Shown: positions 26,325 through 39,090 of the stretch, one piece after another
How the letters are laid out: every line of letters starts with the position of its first letter
Numbering within the stretch: the stretch's first letter is position 1
Assembly: GCA_920105625.2 (NCBI GenBank)
Contig: CAKKTE020000328.1
Span: 3,782,001 to 3,846,000, forward strand
DNA: 64,000 bases
Source: Clusia tigrina
Lineage: Eukaryota; Arthropoda; Insecta; Diptera; Clusiidae
Direction of reading: 5' to 3'
Notes under the pieces: generated by a model
What the model saw: the letters and a program-made list of their open reading frames with translations, nothing else
The model's database searches: none
What the model was told of the DNA's origin: nothing
Made by a program: the position numbers and the translations under genes

Positions 26325-28655
26325 TTATGACGCTCCAGTAAAAAGTTACAAGCATTTGTATGTTGCAAACTTTGATAGGTGTAGGACGTGCCGTATAGAA
26401 GTTAGGGCCATTTGAAATTTTATCAGAGTTTGATTTGGGACTCAAGGGTAGCATAGCTTTCAGCGATGGCTTAAATTGACAAGAGGCTCGAGTACTTTAT
26501 TGTTACAAAATTTCAAGGTTTTATGACTCTCCAGTAAAAAGTTACAAGCATTTATATGTTGCAAACTTAGATAGGTGTAGGACGTACCGTATAGAAGTTA
26601 GGGCCATTTGAAGTTTTATCAGTGTTTGATTTGGGACTCAAGGGTAGCATAGTTTTCAGCGATATCGTAAATTGACAAGAGGCTCGAGTACTTTATTGTT
26701 ACAAAATTTCAAGGTTTTATGAAGCTCCAGTAAAAAGTTACAAGCATTTGTATGTTGCAAACTTTGATAGGTGTAGGACGTACCGTATATAAGTTAGAGC
26801 CATTTGAAGTTTTATCAGTGTTTGATTTGGGACTCAAGGGTAGCATAGTTTTGAGCGATAGCTTAAATTGACCAGACTCTCGAGTACTTTATTGTTACAA
26901 AAATTTCAAGGTTTTATGACGCTCCAGTAAAAAGTTACAAGCATTTGTATGTTGCAAACTTAGATAGGTGTAGGACGTACCGTATAGAAGTTAGAGTCAT
27001 TTGAAGTTTTATCAGTGTTTGATTTGGGACTCAAAGGTATCATAGCTTTGAGCGATAGCTTAATTTGACAAGAGGCTCGAGTACTTTATTGGTACAAAAT
27101 TTCAAGGTTCTATGACGCTCCAGTAAAAAGTTACAAGCATTTGTATATTGCAAACTTTGATAGGTGTAGGACGTACCGTTTAGAAGTTAGGGCCATTTGA
27201 AGTTTTATCAGTGTTTGATTTGGGACTCAAGGGTAGCATAGTTTTGAGCGATAGCTTAAATTGACCAGACTCTCGAGTACTATATTGTTACAAAAATTTC
27301 AAGGTTTTATGACGCTCCAGTAAAAAGTTACAAGCATTTGTATGTTGCAAACTCTGATAGGTGTAGGACGTACCGTATAGAAGTTAGGGCCATTTGAAGT
27401 TTTATCAGTGTTTGATTTGGGACTCAAGGGTAGCATAGGTTTGAGCGATAGCTTAAATTGACAAGAGGCTCGAGTTCTTTATCAAGGTATTATGACGCTC
27501 CAGTAAAAAGTTACAAGCATTTGTATGTTGCAAACTTTGATAGGTGTAGGACGTGCCGTATAGAAGTTAGGGCCATTTGAAATTTTATCAGAGTTTGATT
27601 TGGGACTCAAGGGTAGCATAGCTTTCAGCGATGGCTTAAATTGACAAGAGGCTCGAGTACTTTATTGTTACAAAATTTCAAGGTTTTATGACTCTCCAGT
27701 AAAAAGTTACAAGCATTTGTATGTTGCAAACTTAGATAGGTGTAGGACGTACCGTATAGAAGTTAGGGCCATTTGAAGTTTTATCAGTGTTTGATTTGGG
27801 ACTCAAGGGTAGCATAGTTTTCAGCGATATCGTAAATTGACAAGAGGCTCGAGTACTTTATTGTTACAAAATTTCAAGGTTTTATGAAGCTCCAGTAAAA
27901 AGTTACAAGCATTTGTATGTTGCAAACTTTGATAGGTGTAGGACGTACCGTATATAAGTTAGAGCCATTTGAAGTTTTATCAGTGTTTGATTTGGGACTC
28001 AAGGGTAGCATAGTTTTGAGCGATAGCTTAAATTGACCAGACTCTCGAGTACTTTATTGTTACAAAAATTTCAAGGTTTTATGACGCTCCAGTAAAAAGT
28101 TACAAGCATTTGTATGTTGCAAACTTAGATAGGTGTAGGACGTACCGTATAGAAGTTAGAGTCATTTGAAGTTTTATCAGTGTTTGATTTGGGACTCAAA
28201 GGTATCATAGCTTTGAGCGATAGCTTAATTTGACAAGAGGCTCGAGTACTTTATTGGTACAAAATTTCAAGGTTCTATGACGCTCCAGTAAAAAGTTACA
28301 AGCATTTGTATATTGCAAACTTTGATAGGTGTAGGACGTACCGTTTAGAAGTTAGGGCCATTTGAAGTTTTATCAGTGTTTGATTTGGGACTCAAGGGTA
28401 GCATAGTTTTGAGCGATAGCTTAAATTGACCAGACTCTCGAGTACTATATTGTTACAAAAATTTCAAGGTTTTATGACGCTCCAGTAAAAAGTTACAAGC
28501 ATTTGTATGTTGCAAACTCTGATAGGTGTAGGACGTACCGTATAGAAGTTAGGGCCATTTGAAGTTTTATCAGTGTTTGATTTGGGACTCAAGGGTAGCA
28601 TAGGTTTGAGCGATAGCTTAAATTGACAAGAGGCTCGAGTTCTTTATCAAGGTAT
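26325..28655 (+). repeat. Nested tandem duplication, 6 monomers (1165 bp) x 2
   Basis: 26325-27490 and 27491-28655 match. The minority aggacgtgcc variant starts near 26383 and again 1164 bp later, and the 13 bp deletion lies at 27471 and 28636. The unexpanded relative (18200-19310) contains this segment once. Copies differ at only a few sites, for example catttatatg near 26550 against catttgtatg near 27714. Confidence 0.75.
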
Positions 28656-31600
28656 TATGATGCTCCAGTAAAAAGTTACAAGCATTTGTATGTTGCAAAC
28701 TTTGATAGGAGTAGGACGTACCGTATAGAAGTTAGGGCCATTTGAAGTTTTGTCAGTGTTTGATTTAGGACTCAAGGGTAGCATAGCTATAAGCGATAGC
28801 TTAAATTGACAAGAGGCTCGAGTACTTTTTTGTTACAAAATTTCAAGGTTTTATGACGCTCCAGTAAAAAGTTACAAGCATTTGTATGTTGCAAACTTTG
28901 ATAGGTGTAGGACGTACCGTATACAAGTTAGGGCCATTTGAAGTTTTATCAGTGTTTGACATGGGCCTCAAGGGTAGCATAGCTTTTAGCGATAGCTTAA
29001 ATTGACAAGAGGCTCGAGTACTTTATTGTTACGAAATTTCAAGGTTTTATGACGCTCCAGTAAAAAGTTACAAGCATTTCTATGTTGCAAACTTTGATAG
29101 GTGTAGGACGTACCGTATAGAAGTTAGGGCCATTCGAAGTTTTATCAGTGTTTGACTTGGGACTCAAGGGTAGCATAGGTTTGAGCTATAGCTTAAATTG
29201 AAAAGAGGCTCGAGTACTTTATAGTTACACAATTTCAAGGTTTTATGACGCTCCAGGAAAAAGTTGCAAGCATTTGTATGTTGCAAACTTTCATAGGTGT
29301 AGGACGTACCGTATACAAGTTAGGGCCATTTGAAGTTTTATCGGTGTTTGATTTGGGACTCAATGGTAGCATAGCTTTGAGCGATAGCTTAATTTTACAA
29401 GAGGCTCGAGTACTTTATTGTTACAAAATTTCAAGGTTTTATGACGCTCCAGTAAAAAGTTACAAGCATTTGTATGTTGCAAACTTTGATAGGTGTAGGA
29501 CGTACCGTATACAAGTTAGGGCCATTTGAAGTTTTATCAGTGTTTGATTTGGGACTCAAGGGTAGCATAGCTGTGAGCGAAAGCTTAAATTGACAAGAGG
29601 CTCGAGTACTTTATTGTTACAAATTTCAAGGTTTTATGACGCTCCAGTAAAAAGTTACAAGCATTTCTATGTTGCAAACTGTGATAGGTGTAGGACGTAC
29701 CGTATAGAAGTTAGGGCCATTTGAAGTTTTATCAGTGTTTGATTTGGGACACAAGGGTAGCATAGTTTTTAGCGATACCTTAAATTGACAAGAGGCACGA
29801 GTACTTTATTGTTACAAAATTTCAAGGTTTATGACGCTCCAGTAAAAAGTTACAAGCATTTGTATATTCCAAACTTTGATAGGTGTAGGACGTACCGTAT
29901 AGAATTAGGGCCATTTGAAATTTTATCAGTGTTTGATTTGGGACTCAAGGGTAGCATAGCTTTCAGCGACGGCTTAAATTGACAAGAGGCTCGAGTACTT
30001 TATTGTTACAAAATTTCAAGGTTTTATGACTCTCCAGTAAAAAGTTACAAGCATTTGTATGTTGCAAACTTAGATAGGTGTAGGACGTACCGTATAGAAG
30101 TTAGGGCCATTTGAAGTTTTATCAGTGTTTGATTTGGGACTCAAGGGTAGCATAGCTTTGAGCGATAGCTTAAATTGACAAGAGGCTCGAGTACTTTATT
30201 GTTACAAAATTTCAAGGTTTTATGAAGCTCCAGTAAAAAGTTACAAGCATTTGTATGTTGCAAACTTTGATAGGTGTAGGACGTACCGTATATAAGTTAG
30301 AGCCATTTGAAGTTTTATCAGTGTTTGATTTGGGACTCAAGGGTAGCATAGTTTTGAGCGATAGCTTAAATTGACCAGACTCTCGAGTACTTTATTGTTA
30401 CAAAAATTTCAAGGTTTTATGACGCTCCAGTAAAAAGTTACAAGCATTTGTATGTTGCAAACTTAGATAGGTGTAGGACGTACCGTATAGAAGTTAGAGT
30501 CATTTGAAGTTTTATCAGTGTTTGATTTGGGACTCAAAGGTATCATAGCTTTGAGCGATAGCTTAATTTGACAAGAGGCTCGAGTACTTTATTGGTACAA
30601 AATTTCAAGGTTCTATGACGCTCCAGTAAAAAGTTACAAGCATTTGTATATTGCAAACTTTGATAGGTGTAGGACGTACCGTTTAGAAGTTAGGGCCATT
30701 TGAAGTTTTATCAGTGTTTGATTTGGGACTCAAGGGTAGCATAGTTTTGAGCGATAGCTTAAATTGACCAGACTCTCGAGTACTATATTGTTACAAAAAT
30801 TTCAAGGTTTTATGACGCTCCAGTAAAAAGTTACAAGCATTTGTATGTTGCAAACTCTGATAGGTGTAGGACGTACCGTATAGAAGTTAGGGCCATTTGA
30901 AGTTTTATCAGTGTTTGATTTGGGACTCAAGGGTAGCATAGGTTTGAGCGATAGCTTAAATTGACAAGAGGCTCGAGTTCTTTATCAAGGTATTATGATG
31001 CTCCAGTAAAAAGTTACAAGCATTTGTATGTTGCAAACTTTGATAGGAGTAGGACGTACCGTATAGAAGTTAGGGCCATTTGAAGTTTTGTCAGTGTTTG
31101 ATTTAGGACTCAAGGGTAGCATAGCTATAAGCGATAGCTTAAATTGACAAGAGGCTCGAGTACTTTTTTGTTACAAAATTTCAAGGTTTTATGACGCTCC
31201 AGTAAAAAGTTACAAGCATTTGTATGTTGCAAACTTTGATAGGTGTAGGACGTACCGTATACAAGTTAGGGCCATTTGAAGTTTTATCAGTGTTTGACAT
31301 GGGCCTCAAGGGTAGCATAGCTTTTAGCGATAGCTTAAATTGACAAGAGGCTCGAGTACTTTATTGTTACGAAATTTCAAGGTTTTATGACGCTCCAGTA
31401 AAAAGTTACAAGCATTTCTATGTTGCAAACTTTGATAGGTGTAGGACGTACCGTATAGAAGTTAGGGCCATTCGAAGTTTTATCAGTGTTTGACTTGGGA
31501 CTCAAGGGTAGCATAGGTTTGAGCTATAGCTTAAATTGAAAAGAGGCTCGAGTACTTTATAGTTACACAATTTCAAGGTTTTATGACGCTCCAGGAAAAA

Positions 31601-32463
31601 GTTGCAAGCATTTGTATGTTGCAAACTTTCATAGGTGTAGGACGTACCGTATACAAGTTAGGGCCATTTGAAGTTTTATCGGTGTTTGATTTGGGACTCA
31701 ATGGTAGCATAGCTTTGAGCGATAGCTTAATTTTACAAGAGGCTCGAGTACTTTATTGTTACAAAATTTCAAGGTTTTATGACGCTCCAGTAAAAAGTTA
31801 CAAGCATTTGTATGTTGCAAACTTTGATAGGTGTAGGACGTACCGTATACAAGTTAGGGCCATTTGAAGTTTTATCAGTGTTTGATTTGGGACTCAAGGG
31901 TAGCATAGCTGTGAGCGAAAGCTTAAATTGACAAGAGGCTCGAGTACTTTATTGTTACAAATTTCAAGGTTTTATGACGCTCCAGTAAAAAGTTACAAGC
32001 ATTTCTATGTTGCAAACTGTGATAGGTGTAGGACGTACCGTATAGAAGTTAGGGCCATTTGAAGTTTTATCAGTGTTTGATTTGGGACACAAGGGTAGCA
32101 TAGTTTTTAGCGATACCTTAAATTGACAAGAGGCACGAGTACTTTATTGTTACAAAATTTCAAGGTTTATGACGCTCCAGTAAAAAGTTACAAGCATTTG
32201 TATATTCCAAACTTTGATAGGTGTAGGACGTACCGTATAGAATTAGGGCCATTTGAAATTTTATCAGTGTTTGATTTGGGACTCAAGGGTAGCATAGCTT
32301 TCAGCGACGGCTTAAATTGACAAGAGGCTCGAGTACTTTATTGTTACAAAATTTCAAGGTTTTATGACTCTCCAGTAAAAAGTTACAAGCATTTGTATGT
32401 TGCAAACTTAGATAGGTGTAGGACGTACCGTATAGAAGTTAGGGCCATTTGAAGTTTTATCAG
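27835..32463 (+). repeat. Nested tandem duplication, 12 monomers (2338 bp) x ~2
   Basis: 27835-30172 is repeated at 30173-32463. Anchors are the 13 bp deletion at 28636 and 30974, gacatgggcctc near 28958 and 31296, and a 2 bp deletion giving agaattagggcc near 29902 and 32240. 12 x 196 is 2352, less 13 and one small indel. The two copies look almost identical. They are separated from their relatives by the switch from gtttgattt (near 30128) to gtttcattt (near 32466). Confidence 0.78.
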
Positions 32464-35400
32464 TGTTTCATTTGGGACTCAAGGGTAGCATAGCTTTGAG
32501 CGATAGCTTAAATTGACAAGAGGCTCGAGTACTTTATTGTTACAAAATTTCAAGGTTTTATGACGCTCCAGTAAAAAGTTACAAGCATTTGTATGTTGCA
32601 AACTTTGATAGGTGTAGGACGTACCGTATAGAAGTTAGGGCCATTCGAAGTTTTATCAGTGTTTGACTTGGGACTCAAGGGTACCATAGGTTTGAGCTAT
32701 AGCTTAAATTGAAAAGAGGCTCGAGTACTTTATTGTTACAAAATTTCAATGTTTTATGACGCTGCAGGAAAAAGTTGCAAGCATTTGTATGTTGCAAACT
32801 TTGATAGGTGTAGGACGTACCGTGTACAAGTTAGGATCATTTGATATTTTATCAGTGTTTCATTTGGGACTCAAGGGTAGCATAGCTTTGAGCGATAGCT
32901 TAAATTGACAAGAGGCTCGAGTACTTTATTGTTACAAAATTTCAAGGTTTTATGACGCTCCAGTAAAAAGTTACAAGCATTTGTATGTTGCAAACTTTGA
33001 TAGGTGTAGGACGTACCGTATAGAAGTTAGGGCCATTTGAAGTTTTATCAGTGTTTGATTTGGGACTCAAGGGTAGCATAGCTTTGAGCGATAGCTTAAA
33101 TTGACAAGAGGCTCGAGTACTTTATTGTTACAAAATTTCAAGGTTTTATGACGCTCCAGTAAAAAGTTACAAGCATTTCTATTTGCAAACTTTGATAGGT
33201 GTAGGACGTACCGTATAGAAGTTAGGGCCATTGGAAGTTTTATCAGTGTTTGATTTGGGACTCAAGGGTAGCATAGTTTTGAGCGATAGCTTAAATTGAC
33301 CAGAGGCTCGAGTACTTTATTGTTACAAAATTTCAAGGTTTTATGACGCTCCAGTAAGAAGTTACAACCATTTGTATGTTGCAAACTTTGATAGGTGTAG
33401 GACGTACCGTGTAGAAGTTAGAGCCATTTGAAGTTTTATCAGTGTTTGATTTAGGACTCAAGGGTATCATAGCTTTGAGCGATAGCTTAATTTGACAAGA
33501 GGCTCGAGTATTTTATTGGTACAAAATTTCAAGGTTCTATGACGCTCCAGTAAAAAGTTAGAAGCATTTGTATATTGCAAACTTTGATAGGTGTAGGACG
33601 TACCGTTTAGAAGTTAGGGCCATTTTAAGTTTTATTAGTGTTTGATTTGGGACTCAAGGGTAGCATAGTTTTGAGCGATAGCTTAAATTGACCAGACTCT
33701 CGAGTACTTTATTGTTACAAAAATTTCAAGGTTTTATGACGCTCCAGTAAAAAGTTACAAGCATTTCTATGTTGCAAACTTTGATAGGTGTAGGACGTAC
33801 CGTATAGAAGTTAGGGCCATTGGAAGTTTTATCAGTGTTTGATTTGGGACTCAAGGGTAGCATACTTTTGAGCGATAGCTTTAATTGACCAGAGACTCGA
33901 GTACTTTATTATTACAAAATTTCAAGGTTTTATGACGCTCCATTAAAAAGTTACAAGCATTTGTATGTTGCAAACTTTGATAGGTGTAGGACGTACCGTA
34001 TAGAAGTTAGGGCCATTTGAAGTTTTATCAGTGTTTGATTTGGGACACAAGGGTAGCATAGGTTTGCGCGATAGCTTAAATTGACAAGAGGCTCGAGTTC
34101 TTTATCAAGGTTTTATGATGCTCCAGTAAAAAGTTACAAGCATTTGTATGTTGCAAACTTTGATAGGCGTAGGACGTACCGTATAGAAGTTAGGGCCATT
34201 TGAAGTTTTGTCAGTGTTTGATTTAGGACTCAAGGGTAGCATAGCTATAAGCGATAGCTTAAATTGACAAGAGGCTCGAGTACTTTTTTGTTACAAAATT
34301 TCAAGGTTTTATGACGCTCCAGTAAAAAGTTACAAGCATTTGTATGTTGCAAACTTTGATAGGTGTAGGACGTACCGTATACAAGTTAGGGCCATTTGAA
34401 GTTTTATCAGTGTTTGACATGTGACTCAAGGGTAGCATAGCTTTTAGCGATAGCTTAAATTGACAAGAGGCTCGAGTACTTTATTGTTACGAAATTTCAA
34501 GGTTTTATGACGCTTCAGTAAAAAGTTACAAGCATTTCTATGTTGCAAACTTTGATAGGTGTAGGACGTACCGTATAGAAGTTAGGGCCATTCGAAGTTT
34601 TATCAGTGTTTGACTTGGGACTCAAGGGTAGCATAGGTTTGAGCTATAGCTTAAATTGAAAAGAGGCTCGAGTACTTTATTGTTACAAAATTTCAAGGTT
34701 TTATGACGCTCCAGGAAAAAGTTGCAAGCATTTGTATGTTGCAAACTTTGATAGGTGTAGGACGTACCGTAGACAAGTTAGGGCCATTTGAAGTTTTATC
34801 GGTGTTTGATTTGGGACTCAATGGTAGCATAGCTTTGAGCGATAGCTTAAATTGACCAGACCCTCGAGTACTTTATTGTTACAAAAATTTCAAAGTTTTA
34901 TGACGCTCCAGTAAAAAGTTACAAGCATTTGTATGTTGCAAACTTTGATAGGTGTAGGACGTACCGTATACAAGTTAGGGCCATTTGAAGTTTTATCAGT
35001 GTTTGATTTGGAACTCAAGGGTAGCATAACTTTGAGCGATAGCTTAAATTGACAAGAGGCTCGAGTACTTTATTGTTACAAAATTTCAACGTTTTATGAC
35101 TCTCCAGTAAAAAGTTACAAGCATTTGTATGTTGCAAACTTAGATAGGTGTAGGACGTACCGTATAGAAGTTAGGGCCATTTGAAGTTTTATCAGTGTTT
35201 GACATGGGCCTCAAGGGTAGCATAGCTTTTAGCGATAGCTTAAATTGCCAAGAGGCTCGAGTACTTTATTGTTACGAAATTTCAAGGTTTTATGACGCTC
35301 CAGGAAAAAGTTGCAAGCATTTGTATGTTGCAAACTTTCATAGGTGTAGGACGTACCGTATACAAGTTAGGGCCATTTGAAGTTTTATCGGTGTTTGATT

Positions 35401-38400
35401 TGGGACTCAATGGTAGCATAGCTTTGAGCGATAGCTTAATTTTACAAGAGGCTCGAGTACTTTATTGCTACAAAATTTCAAGGTTTTATGACGCTCCAGT
35501 AAAAAGTTACAAGCATTTGTATGTTGCAAACTTAGATAGGTGTAGGACGTACCGTATAGAAGTTAGGGCCATTCGAAGTTTTATCAGTGTTTGACTTGGG
35601 ACTCAAGGGTAGCATAGGTTTGAGCTATAGCTTAAATTGAAAAGAGGCTCGAGTACTTTATAGTTACAAAATTTCAAGGTTTTATGACGCTCCAGGAAAA
35701 AGTTGCAAGCATTTGTATGTTGCAAACTTTCATAGGTGTAGGACGTACCGTATACAAGTTAGGGCCATTTGAAGTTTTATCGGTGTTTGATTTGGGACTC
35801 AATGGTAGCATAGCTTTGAGCGATAGCTTAATTTTACAAGAGGCTCGAGTACTTTATTGTTACAAAATTTCAAGGTTTTATGACGCTCCAGTAAAAAGTT
35901 ACAAGCATTTGTATGTTGCAAACTTTGATAGGTGTAGGACGTACCGTATACAAGTTAGGGCCATTTGAAGTTTTATCAGTGTTTGATTTGGGACTCAAGG
36001 GTAGCATAGCTGTGAGCGAAAGCTTAAATTGACAAGAGGCTCGAGTACTTTATTGTTACAAATTTCAAGGTTTTATGACGCTCCAGTAAAAAGTTACAAG
36101 CATTTCTATGTTGCAAACTGTGATAGGTGTAGGACGTACCGTATAGAGGTTAGGGCCATTTGAAGTTTTATCAGTGTTTGATTTGGGACACAAGGGTAGC
36201 ATAGTTTTTAGCGATACCTTAAATTGACAAGAGGCACGAGTACTTTATTGTTACAAAATTTCAAGGTTTATGACGCTCCAGTAAAAAGTTACAAGCATTT
36301 GTATATTCCAAACTTTGATAGGTGTAGGACGTACCGTATAGAAGTTAAGGCCATTTGAAATTTTATCAGTGTTTGATTTGGGACTCAAGGGTAGCATAGC
36401 TTTCAGCGACGGCTTAAATTGACAAGAGGCTCGAGTACTTTATTGTTACAAAATTTCAAGGTTTTATGACGCTCCAGTAAAAAGTTACAAGCATTTGTAT
36501 GTTGCAAACTTTGATAGGTGTAGGACGTACCGTATAGAAGTTAGGGCCATTCGAAGTTTTATCAGTGTTTGACTTGGGACTCAAGGGTACCATAGGTTTG
36601 AGCTATAGCTTAAATTGAAAAGTGGCTCGAGTACTTTATTGTTACAAAATTTCAATGTTTTATGACGCTGCAGGAAAAAGTTGCAAGCATTTGTATGTTG
36701 CAAACTTTGATAGGTGTAGGACGTACCGTATAGAAGTTAGGGTCATTTGATATTTTATCAGTGTTTCATTTGGGACTCAAGGGTAGCATAGCTTTGAGCG
36801 ATAGCTTAAATTGACAAGAGGCTCGAGTACTTTATTGTTACAAAATTTCAAGGTTTTATGACGCTCCAGTAAAAAGTTACAAGCATTTGTATGTTGCAAA
36901 CTTTGATAGGTGTAGGACGTACCGTATAGAAGTTAGGGCCATTCGAAGTTTTATCAGTGTTTGACTTGGGACTCAAGGGTACCATAGGTTTGAGCTATAG
37001 CTTAAATTGAAAAGTGGCTCGAGTACTTTATTGTTACAAAATTTCAAGGTTTTATGACTCTCCTGTAAAAAGTTACAAGCATTTGTATGTTGCAAACTTA
37101 GATAGGTGTAGGACGTACCGTATAGAAGTTAGGGCCATTTGAAGTTTTATCAGTGTTTCATTTGGGACTCAAGGGTAGCATAGCTTTGAGCGATAGCTTA
37201 AATTGACAAGAGGCTCGAGTACTTTATTGTTACAAAATTTCAAGGTTTTATGACGCTCCAGTAAAAAGTTACAAGCATTTGTATGTTGCAAACTTTGATA
37301 GGTGTAGGACGTACCGTATAGAAGTTAGGGCCATTCGAAGTTTTATCAGTGTTTGACTTGGGACTCAAGGGTACCATAGGTTTGAGCTATAGCTTAAATT
37401 GAAAAGTGGCTCGAGTACTTTATTGTTACAAAATTTCAATGTTTTATGACGCTGCAGGAAAAAGTTGCAAGCATTTGTATGTTGCAAACTTTGATAGGTG
37501 TAGGACGTACCGTATAGAAGTTAGGGTCATTTGATATTTTATCAGTGTTTCATTTGGGACTCAAGGGTAGCATAGCTTTGAGCGATAGCTTAAATTGACA
37601 AGAGGCTCGAGTACTTTATTGTTACAAAATTTCAAGGTTTTATGACGCTCCAGTAAAAAGTTACAAGCATTTGTATGTTGCAAACTTTGATAGGTGTAGG
37701 ACGTACCGTATAGAAGTTAGGGCCATTTGAAGTTTTATCAGTGTTTGATTTGGGACTCAAGGGTAGCATAGCTTTGAGCGATAGCTTAAATTGACAAGAG
37801 GCTCGAGTACTTTATTGTTACAAAATTTCAAGGTTTTAAGACGCTCCAGTAAAAAGTTACAAGCATTTCTATTTGCAAACTTTGATAGGTGTAAGACGTA
37901 CCGTATAGAAGTTAGGGCCATTGGAAGTTTTATCAGTGTTTGATTTGGGACTCAAGGGTAGCATAGTTTTGAGCGATAGCTTAAATTGACCAGAGGCTCG
38001 AGTACTTTATTGTTACAAAATTTCAAGGTTTTATGACGCTCCAGTAAAAAGTCACAACCATTTGTATGTTGCAAACTTTGATAGGTGTAGGACGTACCGT
38101 ATAGAAGTTAGAGCCATTTGAAGTTTTATCAGTGTTTGATTTAGGACTCAAGGGTATCATAGCTTTGAGCGATAGCTTAATTTGACAAGAGGCTCGAGTA
38201 TTTTATTGGTACAAAATTTCAAGGATCTATGACGCTCCAGTAAAAAGTTAGAAGCATTTGTATATTGCAAACTTTGATAGGTGTAGGACGTACCGTTTAG
38301 AAGTTAGGGCCATTTTAAGTTTTATTAGTGTTTGATTTGGGACTCAAGGGTAGCATAGTTTTGAGCGATAGCTTAAATTGACCAGACTCTCGAGTACTTT

Positions 38401-39090
38401 ATTGTTACAAAAATTTCAAGGTTTTATGACGCTCCAGTAAAAAGTTACAAGCATTTCTATGTTGCAAACTTTGATAGGTGTAGGACGTACCGTATAGAAG
38501 TTAGGGCCATTGGAAGTTTTATCAGTGTTTGATTTGGGACTCAAGGGTAGCATACTTTTGAGCGATAGCTTTAATTGACCAGAGACTCGAGTACTTTATT
38601 ATTACAAAATTTCAAGGTTTTATGACGCTCCATTAAAAAGTTACAAGCATTTGTATGTTGCAAACTTTGATAGGTGTAGGACGTACCGTATAGAAGTTAG
38701 GGCCATTTGAAGTTTTATCAGTGTTTGATTTGGGACACAAGGGTAGCATAGGTTTGAGCGATAGCTTAAATTGACAAGAGGCTCGAGTTCTTTATCAAGG
38801 TTTTATGATGCTCCAGTAAAAAGTTACAAGCATTTGTATGTTGCAAACTTTGATAGGAGTAGGACGTACCGTATAGAAGTTAGGGCCATTTGAAGTTTTG
38901 TCAGTGTTTGATTTAGGACTCAAGGGTAGCATAGCTATAAGCGATAGCTTAAATTGACAAGAGGCTCGAGTACTTTTTTGTTACAAAATTTCAAGGTTTT
39001 ATGACGCTCCAGTAAAAAGTTACAAGCATTTGTATGTTGCAAACTTTGATAGGTGTAGGACGTACCGTATACAAGTTAGGGCCATTCGAA
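32325..39090 (+). repeat. 24-monomer tandem duplication, 4690 bp offset
   Basis: 32325-34405 matches 37015-39095. Anchors are aagcatttctatttgc at 33171 and 37861, the 13 bp deletion at 34094 and 38784, and tagcatacttttgagcg near 33860 and 38550. 24 x 196 is 4704, less the 13 bp deletion and one further base. The unit between the copies includes 34405-36420, which holds gacatgtgactc (near 34406) and a hybrid monomer near 35195. It also holds a run at 35640-36420 that matches 31540-32320 at an offset of 4101 bp. Confidence 0.75.
36420..37729 (+). repeat. Local 4-monomer duplication (784 bp)
   Basis: 36420-36945 repeats at 37204-37729. The distinctive ggtaccatagg variant occurs in three monomers spaced 392 bp apart (tcaagggtac at 36581, 36973 and 37365), each followed by aaaagtggc instead of aaaagaggc. 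The ctgcaggaaaaagttgc variant occurs in the first and third contexts. A tctcctgtaaaa variant near 37061 marks the intervening copy. This is the shortest-range recent duplication in the window. Confidence 0.72.

Larger units (their letters stand above)
22961..33845 (+). repeat. Expanded copy of the 14972-22170 block (~10.9 kb)
   Basis: Same monomer order as 14972-22170 but about 3.7 kb longer. The offset grows from 7989 to 8172 (one extra 183 bp monomer near 25040-25230), then by 1165 bp (near 27490) to 9337, then by 2338 bp (near 30172) to about 11675. Each step equals a whole number of monomers after known deletions are subtracted, so expansion occurred by in-register duplications inside an already duplicated block. 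Confidence 0.75.

Noticed and set aside
26325..32463. A fixed order of events for the nested 6- and 12-monomer duplications
   Set aside because: The shared variants fit either order, so I do not assert which came first.
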